Notes: generated by a model not told the origin, from the letters alone. A stretch of DNA of 64,000 nucleotides from Thermatribacter velox (GCF_038396615.1 NZ_CP121689.1:310001-374000), one strand, 5' to 3'. Shown: positions 1-7,963, numbered from the stretch's first letter. A program made the numbers and translations.

Positions 1-702
1 AACGTCTTCAGGTCTGGTCACCCCACTTAAAACCAGAATGGTTTCCATGCCTGCTTCCAGTCCCACCCGAACGTCGGTATCCATGCGGTCACCAATCATC
101 ACTGCATTTTCTGAATGCTCGTCGAGGTATCTCAAAGCAGCACGTAGAATAAGGGGGTTGGGTTTTCCTACGAAATAGGGAGCATATCCTGTGGCCTTTT
201 CAAGGAGTGCCGCTACCGCTCCACAGGCGGGAACAATTCCTTCTTTACCCGGACCTGAGGGATCAGGATTGGTGGCAATAAAAGGCACGCCGGAAGCAAT
301 GAGCTGGCAGGCGCGGATTATTTTATCGTAAGGATAATGTTCCATTTCTCCAAGTACCACGAAATCAGGCCGGTAATCAGTGAAAGAGTAACCTACTTCA
401 TTCAAGGCTTGATAGAGACCAGTACCCCCCAAGACAAAGGCAGAGCCCTTTGGTTTTTGCTTGCTCAGGAAATGTGCGGCAGCCATTGCACTGCTGAAGA
501 AGCGTTCAGCTTCAATGTCAATGCCTGCCCGACTCATTCTGTGCTGCAAGTCAAAGGGGGTATACTGGGAATTATTGGTGAGAACCAGAAACTTGTATTC
601 TTTTTCCCTCAGCTTTTCTATAAACTCTCTGGCACCCGGTATAGCCCGGTCTCCGTAAACCAGCACGCCGTCCATATCGATAAGGAAGGCCTTTTTGTTC
701 AT
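1..702 (-). CDS. HAD-superfamily hydrolase, subfamily IIA (NagD-like), 3' end cut by window
   Basis: This is the first 234 codons of a NagD-type HAD phosphatase; the C-terminus lies beyond the window edge. The nucleophile motif DMDGVLVYGD is at residues 8-17, followed by the second motif TNNS near residue 39. The conserved Lys lies in VGKPNP and the acidic third motif in MIGDRMDTD. Family members are about 250-270 residues, so about 20-30 are missing. The family dephosphorylates small phosphorylated metabolites in the cytoplasm; substrate cannot be read from sequence. The ATG at 702 follows a GGGAGGC ribosome site. A TATAAT-like hexamer lies upstream on the minus strand near 731-736. No operon partner is visible. 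Confidence 0.9.
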   Translation of the reverse strand, partial: MNKKAFLIDMDGVLVYGDRAIPGAREFIEKLREKEYKFLVLTNNSQYTPFDLQHRMSRAGIDIEAERFFSSAMAAAHFLSKQKPKGSAFVLGGTGLYQALNEVGYSFTDYRPDFVVLGEMEHYPYDKIIRACQLIASGVPFIATNPDPSGPGKEGIVPACGAVAALLEKATGYAPYFVGKPNPLILRAALRYLDEHSENAVMIGDRMDTDVRVGLEAGMETILVLSGVTRPEDV

Positions 703-911
703 TTTTGCCTCCCGGAAGCGATTTTTGCTTAATTATACTATAGCAGAGTGTTTTAAGGCGCTGGATCGGGGGTAAATGACATGTTGATTAAGATGTAGGA
801 AAAGCAAGTATTCTGGAAAAGGTCAAGTGAAGCCCAAAAGGGAGGTTATCGGAGACTCTGTTTTTTATTGAGATTGGGGAGTGAGTGAGCGTTGTGCACT
901 ACATTGCAAGG

Positions 912-938
912 GGAAACCCACACCAGACGTGGGTTTCC
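912..938 (+). other. perfect 10-bp hairpin in non-coding DNA
   Basis: GGAAACCCAC at 912-921 pairs exactly with GTGGGTTTCC at 929-938 around a 7-nt loop. Seven bases further on there is a short T-rich run (CTTTTTGCTTTT). This resembles a terminator read on the plus strand, but no plus-strand gene precedes it. It could end a small RNA transcribed from the 740-910 area or be a leftover from lost genes. Confidence 0.5.
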
Positions 939-1118
939 GTTAGCACCTTTTTGCTTTTCTTGGTATAAATTATCAACCAGTTCTACCTCTACTTGATAGC
1001 AAATATTTTTTCTTTCTCAAAAACTTCAAAAGGTGAAGCATGTCGTAGCTTCTTTATTGGTGGTCAGCCAGTACCTTGTTCATTCCCGTGAGTTTGCGGT
1101 CGTTAGTTTGGTTTGTAC

Positions 1119-1346
1119 CTACGCAATCAATTCATTTTTCTTCCATCCGCCGGTTCTATACAGTCTTTTTAGATGGTCCAGAATAGGAGTATGATTTTTG
1201 CAGTTTTCAGGACCGTATGCTTCCTTGAAGATTGCGTTTGGGGGTATGCGGAGTTCGTTTTTGTCAGCACATCTCCTTGAGGAAGGACAACTTTGGGGAT
1301 TATCTTTCCCCCCTTGTTTTACGCTGTTTATATAGTGTTTTTTTGT
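1119..1346 (-). pseudogene. possible decayed reading frame
   Basis: The minus strand is open for about 75 codons between TGA at 1347-1349 and TAG at 1119-1121, with no ATG. The last 45 or so codons read like ordinary protein, including the stretch ILDHLKRLYRTGGWKKNELIA followed by the stop. No family is recognised. On the opposite strand near 1282-1315 the reading KDNFGDYLSPLV resembles a motif of polysaccharide pyruvyl transferases, so the true coding strand is uncertain. It is either a gene fragment or chance. Confidence 0.25.
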
Positions 1347-1483
1347 TCAAGAATATAAATATTGACAAGTTTAAGCCATTCAAGAAGCACGGACTTGGGG
1401 TTTTGGCAACCAAAAAAGAACCCCCAACAGAAAGAGGGCGCTTGCGCTCTCGAGCGGCTTATAAAGCGGGCTTCAGCACTCGC

Positions 1484-1560
1484 TGGCGCGCCCGGAGGGA
1501 GTCGAACCCCCAACCTACGGATCCGTAGTCCGTTGCTCTATCCAGTTAAGCTACGGGCGC
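1484..1560 (-). tRNA. tRNA-Arg (anticodon ACG)
   Basis: The minus strand folds into a full cloverleaf. The acceptor stem GCGCCCG pairs with CGGGCGC, the anticodon stem ACGGA/TCCGT holds the loop CTACGGA (anticodon ACG), and the T-loop is TTCGACT. The CCA end is encoded. A weak hairpin at 1435-1450 followed on the minus strand by T-rich sequence may end the transcript. Confidence 0.97.
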
Positions 1561-1573
1561 ACCTTGCGTGAAA

Positions 1574-1602
1574 AATATACTCCCAAAACCCTTTTTTGTC
1601 AA
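1574..1602 (-). promoter_or_regulatory. promoter of tRNA-Arg
   Basis: On the minus strand TTGACA (1597-1602) is followed after exactly 17 bases by TATATT (1574-1579). It sits 14 bases upstream of the tRNA-Arg 5' end, the expected placement for a housekeeping sigma-70 type promoter. Confidence 0.85.
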
Positions 1603-1709
1603 CTTGGGTGTTTTTGAGCTGGCACCGGTTTTTTCAGAGTTAAAGATGCGTTAGATAAAAGGGAAGCTATTTTTTTCTTAAAAATTCTGGTCAGGGTTTG
1701 GGAATTGTA

Positions 1710-1738
1710 TTGACATATTACAAAAGTGTATTTATAAT
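1710..1738 (+). promoter_or_regulatory. consensus sigma-70 promoter of the perR/peroxiredoxin operon
   Basis: TTGACA at 1710-1715 and TATAAT at 1733-1738 are both perfect consensus hexamers with a 17-bp spacer. The expected transcription start (about 1745) falls inside the dyad at 1742-1758, so a bound repressor would block initiation. Confidence 0.9.
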
Positions 1739-1741
1739 AAG

Positions 1742-1758
1742 TTTGTAATGATTACAAA
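1742..1758. promoter_or_regulatory. PerR/Fur-type operator, perfect 8-1-8 dyad
   Basis: TTTGTAATGATTACAAA is a perfect inverted repeat around a central G. It resembles the 7-1-7 AT-rich boxes bound by PerR and Fur family repressors. It overlaps the start point of the promoter at 1710-1738 and lies upstream of a Fur-family gene, which indicates autoregulation together with the peroxiredoxin. Confidence 0.8.
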
Positions 1759-1789
1759 ATAGAATTTATTGTAAAGAGGTAACTGGACA

Positions 1790-2263
1790 GTGTATTCTCA
1801 AAAGCAAATTAAGAAATACTTAACTCAAAAAGGACTACGGCCCTCGCATGTGAGGGTGCAGGTACTCAAGTACTTATTGGAACACCGCACTCACCCCACT
1901 GCTGATGAGATTTTCTCGTCGCTGGTAGAGGAAATGCCTACTCTTTCCAGAACTTCGGTCTACAATGCCTTGCGAGCTTTTGTTGAAGCCGGTTTGGTAA
2001 AAGTGGTTACTGTTGAAGGAGATAAGGCACGTTTTGATGCTGACATGAAAGAGCACGGTCACTTCAGATGTTCTCGGTGTGGTAGGGTCTACGATTTTGG
2101 GTTTTCCTTTGAAGGGTTACAGTGGGAAGGCCTGGAAGACTTTGAGGTAGAAAGTAAAGAACTTTACCTCAGGGGTTTATGCCCTGAGTGCAAATTAGAT
2201 AACAAAAAGAAAAAAGGGGGAAATGGAAATGGAGAATCAAGCCGGGATGCCACTTCTTGGTGA
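1790..2263 (+). CDS. Fur-family metal-dependent regulator, probably PerR-like
   Basis: A 157-residue Fur-family repressor: an N-terminal winged helix (residues about 1-85, with the segment HPTADEIF typical of the family) and a dimerisation domain. The two CxxC pairs of the structural zinc site are present (CSRCG and CPEC). The start is GTG at 1790, preceded by AGAGG. The C-terminal tail ([13 protein letters not shown]...) extends into the downstream gene and overlaps it by 35 bp, so the two are translationally linked. Co-transcription with a peroxiredoxin and the dyad in its own promoter argue for peroxide sensing (PerR) rather than iron uptake control; that is inference. Its targets may include other oxygen-defence genes of this window. 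Confidence 0.88.
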   Translation: MYSQKQIKKYLTQKGLRPSHVRVQVLKYLLEHRTHPTADEIFSSLVEEMPTLSRTSVYNALRAFVEAGLVKVVTVEGDKARFDADMKEHGHFRCSRCGRVYDFGFSFEGLQWEGLEDFEVESKELYLRGLCPECKLDNKKKKGGNGNGESSRDATSW

Positions 2264-2891
2264 GAAATTCCCGGAAATGGAGGTGAAGACTACTCACGGC
2301 ATCAAAAAACTGCCCGGGGACTATGCGGGTAAGTGGTTTGTGCTTTTCAGTCACCCTGGAGACTTTACTCCGGTTTGCACCACTGAGTTTGTGGCATTTG
2401 CGAAAAAAGCGGAAGAATTCAAGAAGATTAACACCGAGCTTATCGGCCTTTCAGTGGATCAGGTTTTTGCTCATATAAAGTGGGTAGAGTGGATTGAAGA
2501 AAAACTGGGAGTAAAAATTCCTTTCCCGGTAATTGCCGATGAGCTGGGTAGGGTGGCTTTTCAACTGGGTATGATTCATCCCCAGAAAGGCACCAACACG
2601 GTGAGGGCGGTGTTTGTAGTTGATGACAAAGGTATTTTGCGGTTAATGATGTACTATCCTCAAGAAGTAGGTCGCAGCGTGGGAGAGGTTTTGAGAGCAG
2701 TTAAGGCTTTGCAGGTTTCAGATGCCAATAAAGTGGCTCTGCCTGAAAACTGGCCAAACAATGAGCTTATTGGTAACAAAGTCATTGTTCCACCGGCAGC
2801 AACCGAGGAGGCAGCTAAAGAGCGCTTGCAAAAAGCGCAGAAAGGCGAGTTGGAATGTTTTGACTGGTGGTTCTGTTATCGGGAGCTTTGA
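2229..2891 (+). CDS. peroxiredoxin, Prx6 (AhpC/TSA) family
   Basis: A 220-residue thiol peroxidase that reduces hydrogen peroxide and organic peroxides. The peroxidatic cysteine is in PVCTTEF at about residue 47, and the long C-terminal region ends in CFDWWFC, which supplies the two extra cysteines seen in archaeal and thermophile Prx6 enzymes. The ATG at 2229 is preferred over the one at 2223, because the GGGGG ribosome site at 2216-2220 then lies 8 bases upstream instead of 2. It overlaps the end of the Fur-family regulator and shares its promoter. The electron donor is not encoded nearby. Confidence 0.93.
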   Translation: MENQAGMPLLGEKFPEMEVKTTHGIKKLPGDYAGKWFVLFSHPGDFTPVCTTEFVAFAKKAEEFKKINTELIGLSVDQVFAHIKWVEWIEEKLGVKIPFPVIADELGRVAFQLGMIHPQKGTNTVRAVFVVDDKGILRLMMYYPQEVGRSVGEVLRAVKALQVSDANKVALPENWPNNELIGNKVIVPPAATEEAAKERLQKAQKGELECFDWWFCYREL

Positions 2892-2924
2892 TTTGTGCTT
2901 CCAACTTTGACTCAATAGCCTTAG

Positions 2925-2985
2925 CGCCCTCCCTTTTGTGCTAAACTAAGTACAACGTTTTGGAATTTAAAAACAAGGGAGGGCG
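2925..2985 (+). promoter_or_regulatory. long-loop inverted repeat that covers the ribosome site of the next gene
   Basis: CGCCCTCCCTT at 2925-2935 is exactly complementary to AAGGGAGGGCG at 2975-2985, with a loop of about 39 bases. The right arm contains the Shine-Dalgarno region (AAGGGAGGG) of the gene starting at 2991 and is followed by TTTTT. The structure could act as a terminator for the peroxiredoxin operon, as a translational lock on the following gene, or both. Confidence 0.6.
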
Positions 2986-2990
2986 TTTTT

Positions 2991-4253
2991 ATGACTCCAC
3001 GCGAGCGTGTTATTGCTTCTCTTGGACACCGCGAAACGGATGTTCTTCCTCTGGATCTTGGTTCTACCTTAGTTACTGGAATCCATGTTTCCAGCCTCCA
3101 CAAATTAAAAGTAGCCCTTGGCCTTATCAGAGAGGATGAACCAGTTAAGGTTATCGATCCTTTCCAGATGCTGGGAGAGGTTGACGATGAATTACGCAAG
3201 GTTCTGGGGATAGATACAGTGCCTCTTTTTCCTCCTAAAAACTTTTTTGGTTTCGAAAATGCTGACTGGAAACCCTGGACTTTTTTTGACGGTACACCCC
3301 TTTTGGTTCCTGGCAAGTTCAACACCACTCCCGATGCCAATGGTGATATCTACCAATACCCCCTGGGTGATACCCGTTTCCCACCTTCTGCCAAAATGCC
3401 CAGAGATGGATTCTATCATGATGCCCTGATTCGCCAGAAACCCTTCCGTGATGAGGAGCTCAAAGTTGAAGACCAGATTGAGGAATATACTCTGCTCACT
3501 GATGAAGAGTTGAGCTATTACGAGCAAGAATCAAAACGGCTTTATGAAGAAACCGATTACGCTGTGGTATCTTCAGGAGTTCCCGGTACCAACTTAGGTG
3601 ATATTGCCTATGTTCCCGGTCCGGCTCTTCCAGACCCCAAAGGCATCCGAGATGTAGAGGAGTGGTACATTTCTTTGATGACCCGCAAGGAGTTTCTCAA
3701 GGAAGTGTTCTCCCGCATGACCGAAATCGGCCTTGAAAACCTAAAAAGATTCCATCAGGCAGTGGGAGAGCGCATTCAGGTGATTGTGATTTCGGGTACG
3801 GATTTTGGTTCGCAACATGGTCCTTTTATTTCTCCTTCCCTGTATCGAGAACTCTTCAAGCCCTTCCACAAAAAGATTAACGATTGGGTTCATCAGAACA
3901 CTTCCTGGAAAACCTTCATTCACACCTGTGGCTCAATCTATGCTCTTCTTCCAGACCTGGAAGAAGCCGGATTTGATATCCTTAACCCGGTTCAGATTTC
4001 AGCTGCTGAAATGGATCCCGAAAAACTCAAAGAGGAGTTTGGAAAGGATTTTACTTTCTGGGGTGGAGGTGTGAACACCCAGACCACTCTTCCTTTTGGA
4101 AAACCTGAGGAAGTAAAAGAGGAGGTTCGCCGACTTATAGAAACTTTCAAAAAAGGTGGGGGCTTTGTTTTCGCCACTGTGCATAACATTCAGGCCAAAA
4201 TCCCGGTTGAAAACCTGCTAGCTTTGTTTGAGGCAGTGAATGAGTATCGTTGA
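2991..4253 (+). CDS. uroporphyrinogen decarboxylase (UroD) superfamily protein, methyltransferase-like (paralogue 1)
   Basis: A 420-residue member of the UroD superfamily, starting MTPRERV like its two paralogues in this locus. The barrel carries the motif HTCGS at about residue 311 and, near the C-terminus, TVHNIQ. Corrinoid-linked methyltransferases of this superfamily (MtaA, MtbA) bind zinc through H-x-C and a later Cys; here the later position is His, giving H-x-C...H. Heme synthesis is unlikely because no other tetrapyrrole gene is near. The function is not known; the link to two further paralogues and a sugar transporter suggests carbohydrate-derived substrates. Transcription may be ended by the hairpin at 4309-4349. 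Confidence 0.8.
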   Translation: MTPRERVIASLGHRETDVLPLDLGSTLVTGIHVSSLHKLKVALGLIREDEPVKVIDPFQMLGEVDDELRKVLGIDTVPLFPPKNFFGFENADWKPWTFFDGTPLLVPGKFNTTPDANGDIYQYPLGDTRFPPSAKMPRDGFYHDALIRQKPFRDEELKVEDQIEEYTLLTDEELSYYEQESKRLYEETDYAVVSSGVPGTNLGDIAYVPGPALPDPKGIRDVEEWYISLMTRKEFLKEVFSRMTEIGLENLKRFHQAVGERIQVIVISGTDFGSQHGPFISPSLYRELFKPFHKKINDWVHQNTSWKTFIHTCGSIYALLPDLEEAGFDILNPVQISAAEMDPEKLKEEFGKDFTFWGGGVNTQTTLPFGKPEEVKEEVRRLIETFKKGGGFVFATVHNIQAKIPVENLLALFEAVNEYR

Positions 4254-4308
4254 AGGACACTCATTAGGCTGACAAGTTATAAGGCTTAGAGAATAAATAT
4301 CAGCAACA

Positions 4309-4349
4309 ACGGGCGTCCCAAAAAGGAGTAAGAAAGAAGGGACACCCGT
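4309..4349 (+). terminator. hairpin after the first UroD-like gene
   Basis: ACGGGCGTCCC at 4309-4319 pairs with GGGACACCCGT at 4339-4349 (11 bp with one G-U pair). It lies 55 bp after the stop codon and is followed by CCTGTCTTATT, only weakly T-rich. The rest of 4254-4544 shows nothing assignable. Confidence 0.55.
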
Positions 4350-4544
4350 CCTGTCTTATTGAGAGCCTGAGAATTTCCGGGATTGCTTTTTTTGGTTTTT
4401 TGGAACGGAAGAAGTTTGACTGTTTGTCTACTCACGGGGTTTCTTGATGTTCCGAAATCATAAAATAACCAGACGATTTTTGTGTTTCTCCTGGGTGGTT
4501 AAACTTCTTTCGCGTTTTTCGAGAATTTTGGGTAAGGTTTCTGA

Positions 4545-4552
4545 TTTTGTTC
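4545..4552. repeat. left target-site duplication of the IS256-family element
   Basis: TTTTGTTC directly abuts the left end of the element and is repeated exactly at 5891-5898. Eight or nine bases is the usual duplication length for IS256-family transposition. Confidence 0.95.
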
Positions 4553-4583
4553 GGGTCTGTCAAGTTTTTTGTGTAAACCCCTT
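4553..4583. repeat. left terminal inverted repeat of the IS
   Basis: 31-bp end, matching the inward-read right end (5860-5890) except for a few central positions. The inner 13 bases (GTGTAAACCCCTT) are identical in both. Confidence 0.93.
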
Positions 4584-4597
4584 AATTGGTAACTAGT

Positions 4598-5827
4598 TTA
4601 GAGGTAAGGCTCAATCCTTTCTTTGAACAGAATTATCAACTGGGATAGAATCAGTCCCCAGTTTTTCACTGACACTGTCCACTTTTCGGTCACATCCATG
4701 GTGACCAGGTACAGGATCTTGATAAGGGCATCGTCATTGGGAAGCGCCGCTTTGCTTTTAGTTACTTTTCGCAGTTGGCGGTGAAAAGCCTCGATGATGT
4801 TGGTTGTGTATATCAACCTCCGTATCTCGGGAGGATAATTGAAGCAGGTGGACAACTCGTCCCAGTTTCTAATCCAGGATTTTACCGCCAACGGGTACTT
4901 GGCTTGCCACTTGTCTTCTAGAGCTTGCAAGGCGCTGAGAGCTTCTTCCTGGTTCACTGCCTTGTAAATGGCTTTGGGATCTTTGACAAACTGAGAACGG
5001 TCTTTGTAGCTGACGTAACGCACAGAGTTTCTTATCTGATGGACTACGCATTTTTGCACTTCTGCTTGAGGAAAGATGGCTTTGATGGCCTGGCTTATCC
5101 CGGCAAGGTCGTCAGCCGAGATAATCAGTATATCCTCAACTCCGCGGTTTTTTATGTCGCTTAATACCGACAGCCAGAACCTGGCACTTTCGGCTTCGCC
5201 AATCCATATACCCAAAACATCTTTCCGGCCGTCAAGATCGATGCCTATTACTACGTAGGCTGCTTTTTTAACAACCTGGCCGTCTTGCCGCACGCTGTAG
5301 TGCACTGCATCAATGAAAATGAACGGGTATATCGGCTGCAAAGGCCTGTTCTGCCACTCCCTGACAACCGGAAGTATCTTGTCTGTAATGCTTGATATCA
5401 GGGATGGCGAGGCGTGAACCCCGTATATCCTTTCCAGGTGCTCCTGTATGTCGCGGGTGCTCATTCCCTTGGCATACATGGACAGTATCTGGTCTTCTAT
5501 GCTAGAGATATCTCTCTGGTATTTCTTGACTACTATCGGCTCGAATTCGCCGTTACGGTTGCGGGGAACGCTTATCTCTAAGGGTCCAAGTTCAGTCTTT
5601 ACCTTCTTTTTGCTGTGACCGTTTCTTGCGTTGTCTGTCTTTTTGTTGCGGTAGTCATAGCGGCTGTAGCCCGGTTCGTTTTCGAGCTCAGCTTCTAACA
5701 TTTCTTCGATGAGCTTGCCCATGAGGGACTTAATAGCGTCCTGGGCGTCTTGGGCCGTGACCAGGTTGTTCTCTTTGATGAACTCTCGAAGCTGTTTTCT
5801 TAATAGTTTTTCCTTTTTCATTTTCAT
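4598..5827 (-). CDS. IS256-family (mutator type) transposase
   Basis: A 409-residue DDE transposase, full length for the family. Likely catalytic acids are the Asp in FIDAVHYS, the Asp in ISADDLAG and the Glu in TNIIEAFHRQLRK, all at the usual IS256-family positions. It fills nearly all of the element between the inverted repeats. The start (ATG at 5827) is 14 bp downstream of CCAAGGGGG, which provides the ribosome site. It catalyses cut-out and copy movement of this IS. It has no cargo partner. Confidence 0.96.
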   Translation of the reverse strand: MKMKKEKLLRKQLREFIKENNLVTAQDAQDAIKSLMGKLIEEMLEAELENEPGYSRYDYRNKKTDNARNGHSKKKVKTELGPLEISVPRNRNGEFEPIVVKKYQRDISSIEDQILSMYAKGMSTRDIQEHLERIYGVHASPSLISSITDKILPVVREWQNRPLQPIYPFIFIDAVHYSVRQDGQVVKKAAYVVIGIDLDGRKDVLGIWIGEAESARFWLSVLSDIKNRGVEDILIISADDLAGISQAIKAIFPQAEVQKCVVHQIRNSVRYVSYKDRSQFVKDPKAIYKAVNQEEALSALQALEDKWQAKYPLAVKSWIRNWDELSTCFNYPPEIRRLIYTTNIIEAFHRQLRKVTKSKAALPNDDALIKILYLVTMDVTEKWTVSVKNWGLILSQLIILFKERIEPYL

Positions 5828-5859
5828 AACCCCCTTGGTAAAAGTTTATCTTTTTCCCA

Positions 5860-5890
5860 AAGGGGTTTACACAGTTTATTGTACAGTCCC
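5860..5890. repeat. right terminal inverted repeat of the IS
   Basis: Partner of 4553-4583. Inner 13 bases AAGGGGTTTACAC are the exact reverse complement of the left end's inner part, and the outer GTCCC mirrors the left GGGTC with one change. Confidence 0.93.
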
Positions 5891-5898
5891 TTTTGTTC
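5891..5898. repeat. right target-site duplication of the IS256-family element
   Basis: TTTTGTTC, identical to 4545-4552, directly abuts the right end of the element. Confidence 0.95.
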
Positions 5899-6007
5899 CT
5901 TTCTGTTTGTTAAGGAAAGCTAATTGATTGCTAAAAAATTACTAAAAATTACTAATTAGTTAGGAAAAAGTTTTTATAAAATTACACTATATTTCTAGGA
6001 ATTTATA

Positions 6008-6042
6008 TTGCTAATGTTTGGTTATTTAATGTATACTATTAA
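6008..6042 (+). promoter_or_regulatory. promoter and possible operator of the DeoR-led operon
   Basis: TTGCTA (6008-6013) and TATACT (6032-6037) are separated by 18 bases. The -10 lies inside the dyad TTAAT-7-ATTAA (6026-6042), a plausible site for the DeoR-family product encoded 30 bp downstream. Confidence 0.55.
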
Positions 6043-6070
6043 CAGTTTGTCGAGGTGCTCCTAAGTTTCG

Positions 6071-6844
6071 ATGATTGTCGAAGAGCGTCGACTTAAGATT
6101 TTAGGGGTATTAGAAGAAAAAAAGACTGTTTCGGTCAAAGAGCTTGTCAAGCTTTTTGGCGTCAGCGAAGATACTATTCGCCAGGATTTAAGGGTTCTCG
6201 ATAGACAAAGACTTCTACGCCGCACCTATGGAGGAGCGGTACGGATAGGCAAAAGTAGCGCTGAAATACCCTTTTCTTTGCGAGAGATTTCTAACCGAAA
6301 AGTTAAAGAACTTATTGGTAGAGAAGCTGTGAAGCTTATCGAAGAAGGGGATTCTATCATTTTTGATGCCAGTACCACTTCCTTACAAGTTGCACGTAGC
6401 ATAGATCCTGCCAAGCGTGTTACCATTCTCACTACTTCTTTGGATATATGCATCTCACTTGCTCATAATCCGAACTTTAACATTATTTCTACTGGAGGAA
6501 CTCTCCACGCTCCTTCTTTTTCCTTTGTGGGTCCTCAGGCAGAAAGTGCAATTCGCAACTATTTCGCAGATTGTCTTTTTCTGGGTGCAAAGGCTATTTC
6601 TCTTGAACAAATGGCTATTGCCGATGTCTTTGAGCTTGAGGCGCACCTCAAAAAAACGATGATCCAATCAACGAGAAAAGTTGTTCTGGTGGCAGAAAGC
6701 AGTAAGCTTAAGGAACAGGCGTTCTTTAAAATTGCTGATCTTTCTGCTATTCATATCCTGGTTACAGATGGCGATGTTGATAAAGAAGCTGTAGAAAAAC
6801 TTGAAGAACTGGGTGTTGAGGTAAGGATAGCCAGAGATAGCTGA
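6071..6844 (+). CDS. DeoR-family transcriptional regulator of carbohydrate metabolism
   Basis: A 257-residue DeoR/GlpR-type repressor. The N-terminal helix-turn-helix (residues about 6-57) contains the family signature VSVKELVKLFGVSEDTIRQDL, and the C-terminal sugar-phosphate-sensing domain contains IFDASTTSLQVA and TGGTL. Proteins of this type are released from DNA by phosphorylated sugars. It is the first gene of a run that continues with a UroD-like gene (24 bp later), the sugar ABC transporter and a third UroD-like gene. It most likely controls this operon, and the ligand would then be an intermediate of that pathway. Confidence 0.9.
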   Translation: MIVEERRLKILGVLEEKKTVSVKELVKLFGVSEDTIRQDLRVLDRQRLLRRTYGGAVRIGKSSAEIPFSLREISNRKVKELIGREAVKLIEEGDSIIFDASTTSLQVARSIDPAKRVTILTTSLDICISLAHNPNFNIISTGGTLHAPSFSFVGPQAESAIRNYFADCLFLGAKAISLEQMAIADVFELEAHLKKTMIQSTRKVVLVAESSKLKEQAFFKIADLSAIHILVTDGDVDKEAVEKLEELGVEVRIARDS

Positions 6845-6868
6845 GGAGTAAGGGAGGAGGGTGAGGAT

Positions 6869-7963
6869 TTGTTAAGTCCACGAGAACGAATGTTGAAGGC
6901 TCTTCGTTTTGAAGAGCCAGATCGAGTACCGACTTTCACTAATTTGACTCCTCAAATTGCTGAGAAGCTTGGTAGGTTTTTGGGTTTGCCTTCTGAGCCA
7001 GAGGATTCTTTCCTTTCTACCAGAATTTCGCATACGGAGATTCTTTTGTCTTTGGGCAATGACGCGGTTGGTGTAGGACCAGGAAGGGGCAAGAGTAAAG
7101 AGACTCGTCTTTGTGAGGATGGAACTCTTATTGACGAGTTTGGCTTTGTTTGTAAGGGGACGGAGTTTTATGATGAAATTATCAAACGTCCTTTGGAAGA
7201 AGCCGAAACCGCCGATGATGTATTAAATTACCCTCTTCCTGAAGCTCTTGATACCTGGAGGTGGCGAAAAGCGGAGCAGATGATTGCTAAGTATTCTTCT
7301 TCCTATGCCATCATAGGGGATCTTGAGGCGACCATTTTTGAGTTATCCTGGAATTTGGTAGGGATGGAAAAGTTTCTTATAGATTTAGTCATGAAAAAAG
7401 AGTACGTTTTTACCCTTTTGGACCGTATCCAGGAGGATTACGCTTTTCCCTGTGGTAAGAAATTAGTTGATATGGGTGTTGACGTTCTCTGGATAGGTGA
7501 TGATTTTGGGACCCAGAGAGGTATGCTTATTTCTCCCGATTTTTGGAGAAAACATTTTAAGCCTCGTTATGCCTCTCTCATTAGCCGCTGGAAAAAGCTT
7601 AATCCGGAACTCAAGATTGCTTATCATTCTTGTGGTTCTATTTTTCCTATTATTCCCGATCTTGTAGAGGTAGGGGTTGACATTTTGAATCCCATTCAGC
7701 CCAAAGCATTTGGAATGGACCTGGCAAGAATCAAGCGAGATTGGTATGGTATTTTATGCCTTTTTGGCGGCGTTGATGAGCAGGAGATTTTACCTTTTGG
7801 AACTCCCCAGGACGTGAAACAAGAGGTTTGGAAAAGATTTCAACAGGCAGGGAAAGGTGGGGGTTACATTATAGCTCCCTCGCATAATATTCAACCGGAT
7901 ACGCCACTTGAAAATGTTCTGGCTTACTTTGATGCAGTAAAAAGCTGTAGGTATTCCTCGTAA
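6869..7963 (+). CDS. UroD superfamily protein, methyltransferase-like (paralogue 2)
   Basis: A 364-residue UroD-superfamily protein. The start is TTG at 6869 (protein begins LSPRERMLKAL), supported by the upstream GGGAGGAGGGTGAGG and by the same (x)xPRER beginning in paralogue 1. The zinc-type motif YHSCGS lies near residue 253 and SHNIQP near the C-terminus, so the H-x-C...H pattern of paralogue 1 is kept. It is 24 bp downstream of the DeoR gene. The reaction is unknown; methyl transfer or decarboxylation of a sugar-linked compound are both possible on family grounds, but no corrinoid protein is encoded in the window. Confidence 0.8.
   Translation: MLSPRERMLKALRFEEPDRVPTFTNLTPQIAEKLGRFLGLPSEPEDSFLSTRISHTEILLSLGNDAVGVGPGRGKSKETRLCEDGTLIDEFGFVCKGTEFYDEIIKRPLEEAETADDVLNYPLPEALDTWRWRKAEQMIAKYSSSYAIIGDLEATIFELSWNLVGMEKFLIDLVMKKEYVFTLLDRIQEDYAFPCGKKLVDMGVDVLWIGDDFGTQRGMLISPDFWRKHFKPRYASLISRWKKLNPELKIAYHSCGSIFPIIPDLVEVGVDILNPIQPKAFGMDLARIKRDWYGILCLFGGVDEQEILPFGTPQDVKQEVWKRFQQAGKGGGYIIAPSHNIQPDTPLENVLAYFDAVKSCRYSS

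Larger units (their letters stand above)
703..1483. other. gene-poor stretch of about 780 bp with no intact gene
   Basis: No convincing complete gene is seen here. It contains a perfect 10-bp hairpin at 912-938 and an open but start-less minus-strand reading frame at 1119-1346, each listed separately. The remainder, including 960-1118, shows nothing that I can assign. The stretch lies between a minus-strand phosphatase and tRNA-Arg, so no plus-strand gene explains the hairpin. Confidence 0.6.
4553..5890 (-). mobile_element. intact IS256-family insertion sequence, 1338 bp
   Basis: The element is bounded by 31-bp terminal inverted repeats: the left end begins GGGTCTGTCAAG, the right end (read inward) begins GGGACTGTACAA, and both end in GTGTAAACCCCTT. 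It carries a single full-length transposase on the minus strand and an exact 8-bp target duplication on each side. Nothing in it looks decayed, which suggests a recent insertion. It landed between a UroD-like gene and the DeoR regulator, in non-coding DNA. Confidence 0.95.

Noticed and set aside
741-960. Possible 6S, tmRNA, SRP or RNase P RNA
   Set aside because: None of the conserved cores of these RNAs is visible; only a single hairpin is present.
1232-1528. 98-codon plus-strand frame with a NFGDYLSPLV-like stretch
   Set aside because: It runs into tRNA-Arg, has no ribosome site, and the motif resemblance is short; kept only as a remark.
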